Source of the DNA: JANWXR01 sp964608265
GTDB lineage: Bacteria; Chloroflexota; Anaerolineae; Anaerolineales; UBA6663
Reading direction: 5' to 3'
DNA length: 64,000 nt
NCBI GenBank assembly: GCA_964608265.1
Contig: CAZSNP010000012.1
Location: 1-64,000, forward strand
Position numbers and translations under genes: made by a program. The notes beneath the pieces are model-generated. The model did not search any database. It was not told the origin of the DNA and saw only the letters and a list, made by a program, of their open reading frames with translations. Of this stretch, positions 8,336 to 16,997 are shown piece after piece (within the stretch, counting starts at the first letter, position 1; each line of letters opens with the position of its first letter).

Positions 8336-8911
8336 TCAGCGCGCCAGCGCTGCGCATTCGGCGTGACGAAAACAACTCACGATGTGATCGTTGACCATGC
8401 CGGTGGCCTGCATGTGGGCGTACATGATCGTCGAGCCGACGAAACTGAAACCGCGCTGCTTCAAATCCCTGCTCAGCGCATCCGACTCGGGCGTGCGCGG
8501 CGGGATTTCCCTGAGCGACCTCCACTTGTTCTGCTTCGGCGTACCGCCGACGAAGCGCCAAACGTACGCGTCGAAGCTGCCGAACGCCTCCTGCACAGCG
8601 AGAAAGGCCCGGGCATTTTTCACGGCGGCATTGATCTTCAACCGGTTGCGGACGATGCCGGGGTTGCTCAGCAACTTCTCGACGCGGCGCTCGGTGTAAC
8701 GCGCGACCCTGGTCGGGTCAAAGCCATCGAAGGCCGCGCGGTAATGATCGCGCTTTTTCAGGATCGTGATCCAACTCAACCCGGCCTGCGCGCCTTCCAG
8801 GATCAGGAATTCAAACAGCTGTCGGTCATCGTGCACCGGCACGCCCCATTCATGATCGTGGTAGTCAATGTAAATTGGATCGGTCCCCGGCCATTCGCAG
8901 CGGTGTGGCAT
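8336..8911 (-). CDS. tag: DNA-3-methyladenine glycosylase I
   Basis: 191 aa, the usual Tag length. It excises 3-methyladenine from alkylated DNA. The family start RCEWPGTDPIYIDYHDHEWG contains the zinc-binding Cys and His. FEFLILEGAQAGLSWITIL, NPGIVRNRLKINAAVKNA and GFSFVGSTIMYAHMQATGMVNDH are all present. The C-terminal HIVSCFRH supplies the other zinc ligands of the HhH-type Tag fold. It is transcribed alone on the minus strand. Confidence 0.95.
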   Translation of the reverse strand: MPHRCEWPGTDPIYIDYHDHEWGVPVHDDRQLFEFLILEGAQAGLSWITILKKRDHYRAAFDGFDPTRVARYTERRVEKLLSNPGIVRNRLKINAAVKNARAFLAVQEAFGSFDAYVWRFVGGTPKQNKWRSLREIPPRTPESDALSRDLKQRGFSFVGSTIMYAHMQATGMVNDHIVSCFRHAECAALAR

Positions 8912-9031
8912 CGTTCAGCCTTTCGGTTGGGTGGTGAGCTTGGGCCGAGCGCGGCAGGGTCAATTGGGGGGCAAAGGGAAGCGCACGGTGACAACACCGT
9001 TATAGCAAAACGTATGTTCTGAAGCAAGGGC

Positions 9032-9066
9032 AAAAATGTAGGGACGGTGCATACACCGTCCCTACA
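9032..9066 (-). terminator. Intrinsic terminator of rpsT, formed by a REP-like palindrome
   Basis: A perfect 13-bp inverted repeat (TGTAGGGACGGTG, four-base loop, CACCGTCCCTACA) at 9037-9066. On the minus strand it is followed directly by TTTTT (9032-9036). It begins eight bases after the rpsT stop. The TAGGGACGGTG word is of the kind found as a dispersed repeat in Chloroflexota genomes. Confidence 0.8.
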
Positions 9067-9073
9067 GGTAGTG

Positions 9074-9346
9074 CTATTTCGTGGCGTTGAGCGCCGCCAG
9101 CTTCTTCATCAGCCGGCTCTTGCGCCGCGCGGCGTTGTTCTTGTGGATGACGCCTTTCTCGGCGGCGCGGTCAAGCTCGCTGATGGCGGCCAGCGTGGCG
9201 GCGCGCGCAGCCGCTGCGTCCTTGCCGGCCAGCGTATCGGCGGCGGCCTTGATGGCGGTGCGGGCGCGGGTGCGGGTGATCTTGTTGCGGACGCGCTTGC
9301 GCTCGTTCGAGCGGATGCGCTTCTGGGCAGATGCGGTGTTGGCCAA
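9074..9346 (-). CDS. rpsT: 30S ribosomal protein S20
   Basis: 90 aa, highly basic, with the S20 pattern ANTASAQKRIRSNERKR, the NKITRTRARTAIKAA helix and the C-terminal KGVIHKNNAARRKSRLMKKL. It binds 16S rRNA early in 30S assembly. Initiation is at TTG, preceded by AGGAGAG. The Escherichia coli rpsT gene also starts with UUG, which there takes part in autoregulation. The leader carries a 7-bp hairpin (9375-9396), a sigma70-like promoter lies upstream, and an intrinsic terminator follows, so the gene is a single-gene unit. Confidence 0.97.
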   Translation of the reverse strand: MANTASAQKRIRSNERKRVRNKITRTRARTAIKAAADTLAGKDAAAARAATLAAISELDRAAEKGVIHKNNAARRKSRLMKKLAALNATK

Positions 9347-9374
9347 AGTAATCTCTCCTGCAATAAATTCGGCA

Positions 9375-9396
9375 GAGGCGTTATCGCTGACGCCTC
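9375..9396 (-). promoter_or_regulatory. Hairpin in the rpsT leader
   Basis: GAGGCGT, eight-base loop, ACGCCTC: a perfect 7-bp stem about 30 bases before the TTG start. It could take part in S20 feedback control. This is suggested only by position. Confidence 0.4.
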
Positions 9397-9416
9397 CATT
9401 GGGTGCGCGACGCGGG

Positions 9417-9445
9417 ATTTTAGCCGAGCGGTCTGGCTTTGTCTA
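9417..9445 (-). promoter_or_regulatory. Sigma70-like promoter of rpsT
   Basis: On the minus strand TAGACA (9440-9445), a 17-base spacer, then TAAAAT (9417-9422). The -35 overlaps the ridA stop codon. Transcription would begin about 65 bases before the rpsT start. Confidence 0.6.
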
Positions 9446-9832
9446 GCCCGAAATCAATGCGATGGCCTCGACCTCGATCTTCGCGTTGCGGGGCAGGGCT
9501 GCCACCGGCACCGTGCTGCGCGCGGGCGGCGTGTCGGTGAAGAACTCGGCGTAGACGGCGTTCATGCGCGCGAACTCGCCGAGGTCGGTCAGAAAGACCG
9601 TGGTCTTCACCACACGATTGAGCGACGTGCCCGCCGCGGCCAGCACCGCGCTCAGGTTTTGCAGCACGCGCCGGGTCTGGGTTTCGATGTCACCCTCGAC
9701 GATCGTCATCGTCGCCGGGTCGAGCGGGATCTGGCCCGAACAAAACAACAGTTCACCGGCGCGGATGGCCTGCGAGTATGGCCCGATGGCTTTTGGCGCG
9801 CTGTCGGTGTGGATGGGGGTGAGGGCGGTCAT
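9443..9832 (-). CDS. ridA: RidA family reactive intermediate/imine deaminase
   Basis: 129 aa, the normal length for YjgF/YER057c/UK114 proteins. It hydrolyses 2-aminoacrylate and related imines released by PLP enzymes. The motif order is conserved: APKAIGPYSQAIRAG, FCSGQIPLDP, QTRRVLQNLSAVLAAAG, VVKTTVFLTDLGEFARMN and the catalytic-arginine strand PPARSTVPVAALPRNAKIEVEAIA. The start is the ATG preceded by AGGAGCC. The longer open frame upstream is not family-like and runs through a GGGAAA-type repeat stretch. Confidence 0.95.
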   Translation of the reverse strand: MTALTPIHTDSAPKAIGPYSQAIRAGELLFCSGQIPLDPATMTIVEGDIETQTRRVLQNLSAVLAAAGTSLNRVVKTTVFLTDLGEFARMNAVYAEFFTDTPPARSTVPVAALPRNAKIEVEAIALISG

Positions 9833-9888
9833 GCAAGGCTCCTGTGATGAAGGGGAAATTGGGAAAAGGCGGAAACAAAGGTCGGCCG

Positions 9889-10848
9889 CTACGAAAAGAG
9901 CGCGTGGGGCGTGTCGCGGAGAGCGTGTTCGATGCGTGCACGCGGGCCGGCGTTGAGCGATTGCGGCAAAGCCTGCGGCGCGAAGTATCGGGCTTCGACA
10001 ATTTCGGCGCGGTCGAGTGTGAGGGAGCCGCCGGCGAGTCGACACTCGAACGTCGCGCTGCACAGTTGCACCGGGTCGCCATTGGTGTAGATAACCTGAT
10101 GCTTTGGTCCCGACGTGACGCTCACCAAACGCGCCGGCTCAACGAGCAGGCCGGTTTCCTCAAGCACCTCGCGGACGACTGTTTCCGAAATGGACTCTCC
10201 TAAGTCCTGATAGCCCGAGGGAATCATCCACCGGCCGTTGTCAGCGCGGCGCACCAGCAATACCTCGCCGGCAGCATTGCGGATGATGGCGCTCGCGCCC
10301 GGCGCAATCATCCACTCTTTGCCGAAATCGGCTCGGAGTTTCATCACATACTGCCCGCGTCCATTGGGCGCATCGGCGCGCGCCGGCTCGAACGCTGCAT
10401 CGTCGCGCTCGGCGAAAAAGTCGCGGGCCATGTCGGCGTACCAGCGGGCAGTGACGGGCAGGGCCCCCTGCGGGAAGAAGGCCTGCGCGCGCGACTCGGA
10501 TCCGTCGGGCCGCGGCTCGCCGCTCACGACCCGGCACTCGAAGGCCGCCGTCCACTGCTGCACTTCATCGCCGTTCGGGTAGCGCACCTCGTACTGCGGG
10601 CCGGTGTACACGCCGACGAGCTTGGTCGGCTCGACGTGCAGCCCGGTCTCCTCGCGCGCCTCGCGCACACAACATTCACTCAGTGTCTCGCCGAGTTCGA
10701 GCACGCCGCCGGGCAACCCCCACCACTCGAAGTCGCCGCGCTGCTGAAAGAGCAACTGCCCGCGCGCATCGCGGATGAGGGCGGTGGCGTAGCACACGAT
10801 CACTTTGCGCGAACCGACCCGCGCCCGCAACTGCTCGAGGTAGCTCAC
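9889..10848 (-). CDS. Tandem two-domain Nudix hydrolase
   Basis: 319 aa with two complete Nudix domains. The first box starts at GGVLELGETLSE and ends REAREETGL (about residues 45-70). The second is GYQDLGESISE to REVLEETGL (about 220-245). Both fit GX5EX7REUXEEXGU with every acidic ligand present, so both sites could cleave nucleoside-diphosphate-X substrates. The start is a GTG that overlaps the previous stop in a GTGA, which indicates translational coupling. The upstream extension of the frame overlaps the preceding gene and is not coding in this frame. Two active Nudix units in one chain are uncommon. Substrate unknown. Confidence 0.85.
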   Translation of the reverse strand: MSYLEQLRARVGSRKVIVCYATALIRDARGQLLFQQRGDFEWWGLPGGVLELGETLSECCVREAREETGLHVEPTKLVGVYTGPQYEVRYPNGDEVQQWTAAFECRVVSGEPRPDGSESRAQAFFPQGALPVTARWYADMARDFFAERDDAAFEPARADAPNGRGQYVMKLRADFGKEWMIAPGASAIIRNAAGEVLLVRRADNGRWMIPSGYQDLGESISETVVREVLEETGLLVEPARLVSVTSGPKHQVIYTNGDPVQLCSATFECRLAGGSLTLDRAEIVEARYFAPQALPQSLNAGPRARIEHALRDTPHALFS

Positions 10849-11261
10849 AGCAGCCCGCGCAGATGGGTGAGCAGCGGCACGAAATCTTCGAGCGGGAAGA
10901 GGTGATCGTAGGCGTCGCGCGGGATGCGGCCATGCAGCGGGCGGCGCGCGATGACGATGACGGAGTATTCGGCGGCGTGCACATGCCGCAGCGCCTGCAA
11001 ACGTCGCAGGCCGCTGCCGGGCGCGACCGAATCGATCGGCTCGATGATGAGGGTGCGGCCATCGTCCGTCAACCCATCCAGCGTCAGGCTGGGGATGTAC
11101 AGCCGCAACTGGTCGGTGCCGATGGGCAAATTGAAATTCAGCGACCAGTGTGTGTGCGCGAAGTTCATCTCCAGCAGATACGCGCACAGCGCCGCCTCGG
11201 CGTTGCTGCGCACGAGGTGGCCGTTCGACAACAACCAGCCGGGGCGGCGATGCGGACTCAC
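10845..11261 (-). CDS. Small protein of unknown function, possible degenerate PD-(D/E)XK nuclease fold
   Basis: 138 aa from the GTG at 11261, which overlaps the SDR stop as GTGA. The frame is open to an ATG at 11306, but that start would overlap the SDR gene by 49 bases. The pattern SNAEAALCAYLLE, then LYIPSLTLDGL, then TLIIEPID resembles the E, D and ExK elements of restriction-endonuclease-like folds, but the expected lysine after the acidic residue is missing. It might be an inactive nuclease-fold protein. It is coupled on both sides (GTGA upstream and downstream), so it works with the SDR and the double Nudix protein. Function unknown. Confidence 0.6.
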   Translation of the reverse strand: MSPHRRPGWLLSNGHLVRSNAEAALCAYLLEMNFAHTHWSLNFNLPIGTDQLRLYIPSLTLDGLTDDGRTLIIEPIDSVAPGSGLRRLQALRHVHAAEYSVIVIARRPLHGRIPRDAYDHLFPLEDFVPLLTHLRGLL

Positions 11262-12052
11262 CCGGCCCTCCGGTTGTGCTGATGCCCGCTGACCGTCGCC
11301 AGCCATTCCACCAAACGCGGGGCGAGGGTGTTCAGCGCGTAGAAGAATTGCAGCATCAAGGGCACGACGACCTGGCGCTGGTTGCGTTCGATGGCGCGCA
11401 GGATGGCGTGGGCGACCTGCTCCGGTTCAAGGGCGGGGATGACGAGGCGGGCGATCTTCGGCGCGCGTTCGAGCACGCCGGGGTTGTGTGTGAAGTAGGG
11501 CGTACGCACCTCGCCGGCGACGATGGAGGTGACGCGCAGGCCGGTGCGGTAGAGGTCGGCCCGCAGCGCGTCGGTGAAGGCTTGTAGCGCGCCCCGCGCC
11601 CCGGCGTACCCGCTCGCGCCCGGCCACGGGATGCGGGCGATGGGTGAGTTGATGTTGACGATGTGGCCGCTGCCGCGCGCCAGCATGGCCGGCAGAAAAG
11701 CGCGCGTGACGAAGAAGGCGGCGAAGTACGGGGCCGACATCATCGAGAAGGCCTCCTCCGGCTCGGTCTCCTCGGTGAAGAGCCAGCGGCCCGCGCCGGC
11801 GCTGTTGATGAGGATGTCGGGCGTGCCCATCTCGGCGGTGATGCGGCGGGCGGCCAGCTCCACTGCAGCGGGATCAGCGGCATCGGCGGCGTACACGCGG
11901 GCCGTGCCGCCGCGCTGGGTGATGGAGTGCGCGACCGAGTCGAGCGCCGCGCGGGTGCGCGCGAGCAGGACCACGCACGCGCCGCGGGCCGCCATCGCCT
12001 GCGCCGTCGCCGCCCCGATCCCGCTCGAGGCCCCCGTAATCAGCACCACCTT
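11258..12052 (-). CDS. Short-chain dehydrogenase/reductase, 5' end in scaffold gap
   Basis: At least 264 residues. The Rossmann start VLITGASSGIGAATA carries TGxxxGxG. NSAG stands for the NNAG motif and the active-site Ser is in NINSPIARIP. The active-site segment reads SGYAGARGALQAF: the YxxxK lysine is replaced by arginine, which is unusual and may mean altered or lost activity. A C-terminal hydrophobic helix (PLMLQFFYALNTLAPRLV) suggests membrane association, as in DltE/YqjQ-like SDRs. The first codons may lie in the N gap. Head gene of the coupled three-gene unit. Confidence 0.85.
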   Translation of the reverse strand, partial: KVVLITGASSGIGAATAQAMAARGACVVLLARTRAALDSVAHSITQRGGTARVYAADAADPAAVELAARRITAEMGTPDILINSAGAGRWLFTEETEPEEAFSMMSAPYFAAFFVTRAFLPAMLARGSGHIVNINSPIARIPWPGASGYAGARGALQAFTDALRADLYRTGLRVTSIVAGEVRTPYFTHNPGVLERAPKIARLVIPALEPEQVAHAILRAIERNQRQVVVPLMLQFFYALNTLAPRLVEWLATVSGHQHNRRAG

Positions 12053-12152
12053 NNNNNNNNNNNNNNNNNNNNNNNNNNNNNNNNNNNNNNNNNNNNNNNN
12101 NNNNNNNNNNNNNNNNNNNNNNNNNNNNNNNNNNNNNNNNNNNNNNNNNNNN
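12053..12152. other. Scaffold gap (100 N), genuine unknown sequence
   Basis: The flanks carry different genes (SDR on the left, creatininase family on the right) and share no end overlap, unlike three of the other gaps. Real sequence of unknown length is missing here. Confidence 0.9.
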
Positions 12153-12602
12153 CCCGGCCTCCGCCGCGACCGCTTTCACCGAGGCCGCCGTCCACCACGA
12201 ATACCAATCAACCTTCAACCCCGGCAGTTCATTCATCAACTCGCTCAGCACCTCGGTGGCCGGGTGGTTGCCGCCGTGCCCGTTGAGGAAGAGCAAACGG
12301 CGGAAGCCGTGTGCCTGCGCCCCGCGCACCAAATCCTCGATGATGGCGATGAAGGTCCGCGTGCGCAAACTGAGCGTGCCAGGATAGCGCGTGAAGTACG
12401 GTGAGAGGCCGAAGTTGAGCGGCGGCGCGACGGGGACGTTGGTCCGCGCGGAGGCCGCATCGGCGAGGGCCAGCGGAATCCTGATATCGGTGAGCAGGCT
12501 GAGGTAGCCATGCTGCTCGCACGCGCCGACCACGAACATCAGCCGGTCGTCGCTCTTGAGGTAGCCCTCGACATCCATCCAGTTGAGGTCTTCGAACCGC
12601 AT
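12153..12602 (-). CDS. Creatininase (creatinine amidohydrolase) family protein, 3' end missing
   Basis: 150 codons remain of a protein normally about 240-260 aa. The metal-site segment reads VVGACEQHGYLSLLTD, keeping the E, H and D of the usual EQHGPHLPLxTD, and LFLNGHGGNHPATEVL gives the later histidine. The family includes creatininase, formamide hydrolase and MftE peptidase, so the substrate is not determined. The start is the ATG at 12602 with AAGGAGA seven bases upstream. The GTG two codons earlier abuts that ribosome site. The C-terminal part is lost in the gap. Confidence 0.85.
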
Positions 12603-12967
12603 CCTCACTCTCCTTACAGGTGACGGTCATGGGGCGATCTTCGTCGGACAGAATATTGGCTGGCGAAGGCTGTGCCCGCCGGGTTGGATATTGACGGCGG
12701 CGCTTTCCCGGGGCTGCGCCGGCGCGCCTGACCTGGGCGCAGATGAGTTTGCCGCGCACACGGCCACCCTGGCCTCGAAACGCGGATCGAAGTGGGCTTC
12801 GACCCCGCCCGGCAGCCCCGGTTTTTGGCGGTTGATGCGGAGGGCTTTGCACATGGGTGAGACTCCGATGACGGACATCCGACCTGATCCTTCCGCGCGC
12901 GGGCGCGCCTGATTCCACACTCGCGGTCCGGTAGTGGCTCAACGACGCGGGCCAGAGGGTTGCCGAA
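12603..12967. other. 365-bp intergenic region without a recognisable gene
   Basis: It lies between the stop of the lipoprotein gene and the start of the creatininase gene, both on the minus strand. Short open frames exist on both strands but none shows a family motif or a good ribosome site. Apart from the AAGGAG of the downstream gene nothing was recognised. Confidence 0.5.
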
Positions 12968-13419
12968 CTAACCGCCGCTGGCTAACTCGATGAGGGGGTT
13001 TTCCAGCCCGCAGGTGAAATCATCCTGAGCGACGATAGGGAAGTAGACCTTGCCCGATACCCGCACCCGCGTGTCGTAGCCGACGGTGCTGCCGTCGGTG
13101 AGGTGGATTTTGAGATCATCGTCGGAGTAGGAGTCGGCACCTCGTCGATCTGGTTGGCCTCCGAGCCGAAGCGCACCGTGACGCCGATCCTGGCCTCGTC
13201 GAGATCCAACTCCTGATACAGTCGCAGCACGACGCTCTCGCTGTCGGTGAACTCGTCCGGCAGCAACAGGTAACCTTCGACCGCCACCCGCTTGCCGTCG
13301 TTGGCCTTGTCGCACACGGCCTCGAAGGCCAGCAGCTCCCCCGCCGTCGGCGGCTCCGACGCGCAGCCGGCCAGGGCTGCGGAAAGCGCCAGGCCTGCAA
13401 TCAGCAGCTTTCGAATCAT
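12968..13419 (-). pseudogene. Lipoprotein with OB-fold-like domain, interrupted by a frameshift
   Basis: The start MIRKLLIAGLALSAALAGC is a lipoprotein signal with lipobox LAGC, preceded by AGGAGAG. The first frame reads sensibly to SEANQIDEVP near 13136 and then turns into low-quality PTPTPTMISKSTS. The frame one base away continues as DSYSDDDLKIHLTDG and ends FTCGLENPLIELASGG. Together they give about 150 aa resembling an OB-fold (tRNA_anti-like) lipoprotein: VAVEGYLLLP, VRVSGKVYF, C-x-L-ENP. A single-base indel near GAGGTGCCGAC, real or a sequencing error, explains it. Confidence 0.65.
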
Positions 13420-13544
13420 GGTCCTCTCTCCTGTGGAAATGTTCGGGGTCCCGGCGGACCCGAGGCCCTGGACTTACGCGACAAGAAAGACGGCGCCGGC
13501 CTCAACGACCAACGCGGTCTGTCCCAGGTCAACGCCACGACCCA

Positions 13545-16366
13545 CTACACCACGATGTTGACCAATCGGCCTTTCACGTACACGACATTCTTCGGCGGCC
13601 TGCCATCCATGTGCTTCCGCGCGCCCTCGCCGGACAGCGCGGCGGCCTTGACGGCCTCGTCGCTTGTGCCGGCGGGCACGGTGATGCGGTCGCGGACTTT
13701 GCCGTTGATCTGCACCACGATGGTCAGCATGTCCTCGGCGGCGATGGCCGGGTCGGACACGGGCCAGCGCTGGGTGTGGATGGAGTACGGCTGGCGGATG
13801 CGGCTCCACAACTCCTCGGTGATGTGCGGGGTGACCGGCGCAGACAGCAGCAGCAGCGTGGTGATGGCCTCGTCCCAGGCCGCCGTGCCCGCCAGCGCGT
13901 CGCGATGTTTGTACAGCGCATTCGTCAATTCCATCAGCGCCGAGACGATGGTGTTGAACTGGAAGCGTTCGAAGTCATCGCTCACCCGCCTGATGGTTTG
14001 ATGCGTAGCTCGGCGCAACGCGCGCAAGTCATCGGCCTGGCCCTCCTTTCGCTTCGCTCCCCTGGTTTCCACCACGATCGTCCACAACCGGTTGACCCAG
14101 CGCACCACGCCCTGGATGTTCTCGGCGCTCCACGGCCCGCCCTCGCTCCACTGAAAGCCGAACATCATGAAGGTCCGCACCACATCGGCGCCGTACAACC
14201 GCACTTGCTCGTCGGGGTCGATGACGTTGCCGCGGCTCTTGCTCATCCGCTGTCCATCCGGTCCCAGAATCTGGCCCTGGTTGCGCAGTTGCCTCATCGG
14301 CTCGTGACCTTCGGCGATGCCCATATCCCGCAGCGCTTTGTGGAAAAAGCGCGTGTAGATCAGGTGCATCGTGGCGTGCTCGGCCCCGCCGGTATACGTG
14401 TCCACCGGCATCCAGTAATCGTATTCCGCCGGGTCGAACGGGCCTTTGTCGTAGTGCGGGCTCAGATAGCGCAGGTGATACCACGACGAGCACATGAAGG
14501 TGTCCAGCGTGTCGGTGTCGCGCTCCGCCGGCTGGCCGCAGATGGGGCAGGTGGTTTTGCTCCACGTGGGATGCAGCTTCAGCGGGCTTTGGCCGGTTGG
14601 CAGCCACTCCACGTCCTCGGGCAGGGTGACCGGCAGTTGGTCGTCGGGCACCGGGACCTGGCCGTGCTGNNNNNNNNNNNNNNNNNNNNNNNNNNNNNNN
14701 NNNNNNNNNNNNNNNNNNNNNNNNNNNNNNNNNNNNNNNNNNNNNNNNNNNNNNNNNNNNNNNNNNNNNCCTCGGGCAGGGTGACCGGCAGTTGGTCGTC
14801 GGGCACCGGGACCTGGCCGTGCTGCGGGCAGTACACAATCGGGATCGGCGAGCCCCAGTAGCGCTGGCGGCTGATCAGCCAGTCGCGCAGCCGATAGGTG
14901 ATGGCTTCTTTCCCCGAGCCGCGCGACTCGATGTAGCTGATGGCCGCGTCGATGGCCGGGTTCTGGCGACCCTTCTCGCCGTTCGAGATCATGCCATTCA
15001 GCGGGCCACTATTGACCATCACGCCCGCGCCATCGTAGGCCTGCGCCATCGTCGCGCCGTCGAAGTGTTCGCCTTGTGGTTGAACGACCGGGATGATGTT
15101 CAGGCCATACTTGCGCGCGAACTCGAAGTCGCGCTGGTCGCCGGAGGGCACGGCCATGATCGCGCCGGTGCCGTACGTCATCAGCACGTAATCGGCAATC
15201 CAGATGGGGATGCGCTCGTCGCTCGCCGGGTTGATGGCGTACGCGCCGATGAAGACGCCGGTCTTCTCCTTCTCGGTGGATTCGCGCTCGATGTCGGTTT
15301 CGCGGATGGCGCGCGCGACGTAGGCCTCGACCTCGGCGCGGCGCTCGTCGGTGGTCAGCTTCGCCACCAACGGGTGCTCGGGAGCCAGCACCATGAAGGT
15401 CGCCCCCCACAGCGTGTCGGGGCGGGTGGTGAAGACCTCGATCTCGTCGCCGCCTTCGGTCTTGAAGACGACGTTGGCGCCCTCGCTGCGCCCGATCCAA
15501 TTGGTCTGCATGTCGCGGATATTGTCGGGCCAGTCCATGCCCTCGAACGACAGCAACTCATCGGCGTATTTGGTCGTGCGGAAGTACCACTGCTCCAGAT
15601 TCTTTTTGATCACCGGCGTGCCGCAGCGCTCGCAGTGGCGGTCTTCGCCCCACACCTGTTCGCGGGCCAGGGTGGTGTTGCAGTTCGGGCACCAATCCAC
15701 CGGCGACAGCTTTTTGTACGCCAGCCCGTGCTTGAACAGTTGCAGAAAGAACCACTCCGTCCATTTGTAGAATTCGGGGTCGCTCGAGACGGCCTCGCGC
15801 TCCCAGTCGAACATCGCGCCCATGCTGCGCAGTTGCTGGCGCATGTACTTGATGTTGGCGTACGTGCGCTTTTTGGGATGCACGCCGTCTTTGATGGCGG
15901 CGTTCTCAGCCGGCAGGCCGAAGGCATCGAAGCCCATGGGGAACATGACGTTGTAACCCCGCATCCGCAGCCAGCGCGCGCGGGCGTCGCTCGGCGTCAT
16001 GGCATACCAGTGGCCGATGTGCAGGTTGCCGCTCGGGTAGGGCAGCATCGTCAGCGCGTAATACTTCGGTCTGCTCGGATCGATCACCGCGCGATACAGT
16101 TTGTCCTGTGCCCAGCGCCTCTGCCACTTCGGCTCGATGCGGGCGGGATTGTAGCGGTTGGCGTCCGCTGTCGTTCGTTTGGCGATGGTGTCCGGCGCGA
16201 CGCGGCGGCGCGGCGCGGTTGATTTGCGCGCGACGGGCTTCGGCCTGGCGGCTGGCTTCGTGCGGGTCGCGGTCTTCTTTTTCGCGCCGGCCCTGGTCGG
16301 GGTCTTCACAGTCTTTTTTGCAACCGGCTTCTTCCTCGCCGGCGATTTGGTCCTGGTCGTAGCCAT
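13545..16366 (-). CDS. leuS: Leucyl-tRNA synthetase (split by an artefactual gap)
   Basis: About 888 aa once one copy of the 55-bp duplicate and the 100 N are removed; the frames then join at VPDDQLPVTLPEDVEWLP. Class I synthetase: HIGH motif in PYPSGNLHIGHWYAM, a zinc-like CPNCN..CERC knuckle, an editing domain (TTRPDTLWGATFMVLAPEH), KMSKS as RMSKSRGNVIDPDE, and an anticodon domain ending VVYVKGRLVNIVV. A Lys/Arg/Ala/Pro-rich extension of about 71 residues precedes the normal start RYNPARIEPKWQRRW. The ATG is supported by AGGAG eight bases upstream. A leucine T-box and a 50-aa reading frame lie upstream. Confidence 0.96.
14670..14769. other. Scaffold gap (100 N) flanked by an identical 55-bp duplicate
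   Basis: Bases 14615-14669 and 14770-14824 are identical. This is the k-mer overlap of two contig ends, not biology. Removing one copy and the N restores leuS. Confidence 0.93.
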
Positions 16367-16442
16367 GACATTTTCTCCTGGAACGAACGCGGGCGACTAT
16401 AGGTCGCCCGGTTCGATATGCTAGCACTGATCGCGGTACGCG

Positions 16443-16595
16443 CTACTTGCGGCGCACTCGAACGGGGACGTTTCCGGGTTGCAATTTGCCCGGTTTAAGT
16501 AATGGGCCGAGTTGAGCCAGCACCACGCCGAGCATATCGCGCAGGCGCAGGCGAAGTTGATCGAACACACGGCGCACTTTGGATTGTGAGTTCAT
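16443..16595 (-). CDS. 50-aa basic protein between the T-box terminator and leuS
   Basis: MNSQSKVRRVFDQLRLRLRD, then a hydrophobic MLGVVLAQLGPLL segment and a basic PVRVRRK end. The ATG has a strong GGAGGA ribosome site right after the T-box terminator, so leucine starvation would induce it together with leuS, which begins about 75 bases further on. Unknown family; it may be an amphipathic or membrane-associated small protein. A leader peptide without its own function is the alternative. The ribosome site and position make translation likely. Confidence 0.55.
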   Translation of the reverse strand: MNSQSKVRRVFDQLRLRLRDMLGVVLAQLGPLLKPGKLQPGNVPVRVRRK

Positions 16596-16606
16596 TCCGT
16601 CCTCCA

Positions 16607-16905
16607 GAAACAAAACAGCCCCGTTCATCCGACTCAGGGACGAAGGGGCCTCCGCGGTACCACCCTGATTGCGACGAAAGGCAGAACCTTTCGTTTAAGC
16701 AAAAGGCTGCGCCTTTTGCCGCCATCTCATGGCCGCGTTATCGGGCGGACCCGCTGCTGCTACTTCTTTCGCAGACAGTGCTCCCGGGCGAGTTCGGCCT
16801 TGGGCGCGGTCCCCGACCGCCCTGCCGGGCTTTCACGGTCTCCGGCTCGCTGGGGGATGGCTTACTACTCCCGTTCGTCGCATTTACGGGCGGGGGCAAG
16901 ACCCG
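16607..16905 (-). promoter_or_regulatory. T-box riboswitch (leucine) controlling leuS
   Basis: On the minus strand the T-box consensus AGGGTGGTACCGCGG is exact (16652-16666). It is followed by a strong terminator hairpin (16618-16649: GCCCC...GGGGC extended by TTCGTCC/GGATGAA) and a T-rich run (16607-16616). Upstream there is a large structured stem I. In it the segment CCGAACTCGCCC presents CTC at 16790-16792, a leucine codon in the specifier-loop position. Uncharged tRNA-Leu would stabilise the antiterminator and turn on the 50-aa frame and leuS. The specifier assignment is by pattern and was not folded by computer. Confidence 0.9.
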
Positions 16906-16918
16906 CCATTACGTTTTG

Positions 16919-16991
16919 TGGACCCAGAGGGATTTGAACCCTCGACCTTCTCAATGCCATTGAGACGCGCTCCCAACTGCGCTATGGGCCC
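16919..16991 (-). tRNA. tRNA-Ala (GGC)
   Basis: 73 nt cloverleaf: acceptor GGGCCCA/TGGGTCC, D arm GCGC-AGTTGGGA-GCGC, anticodon stem TCTCA/TGAGA with loop ATGGCAT (anticodon GGC), T arm GAGGG-TTCAAAT-CCCTC, discriminator A. CCA is not encoded. Confidence 0.95.
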
Positions 16992-16997
16992 TCGTTT

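Noticed and set aside
10849..11187. N-terminal extension of the Nudix frame up to 11187
   Set aside because: It lies in another frame of the preceding gene, is Arg/Pro/His-rich noise, and a GTG with GTGA coupling gives a normal Nudix start.
12627..12920. 97-aa minus-strand frame in the 12.6-12.97 kb gap
   Set aside because: No ribosome site, no recognisable motif, and composition as expected of chance frames in GC-rich DNA.
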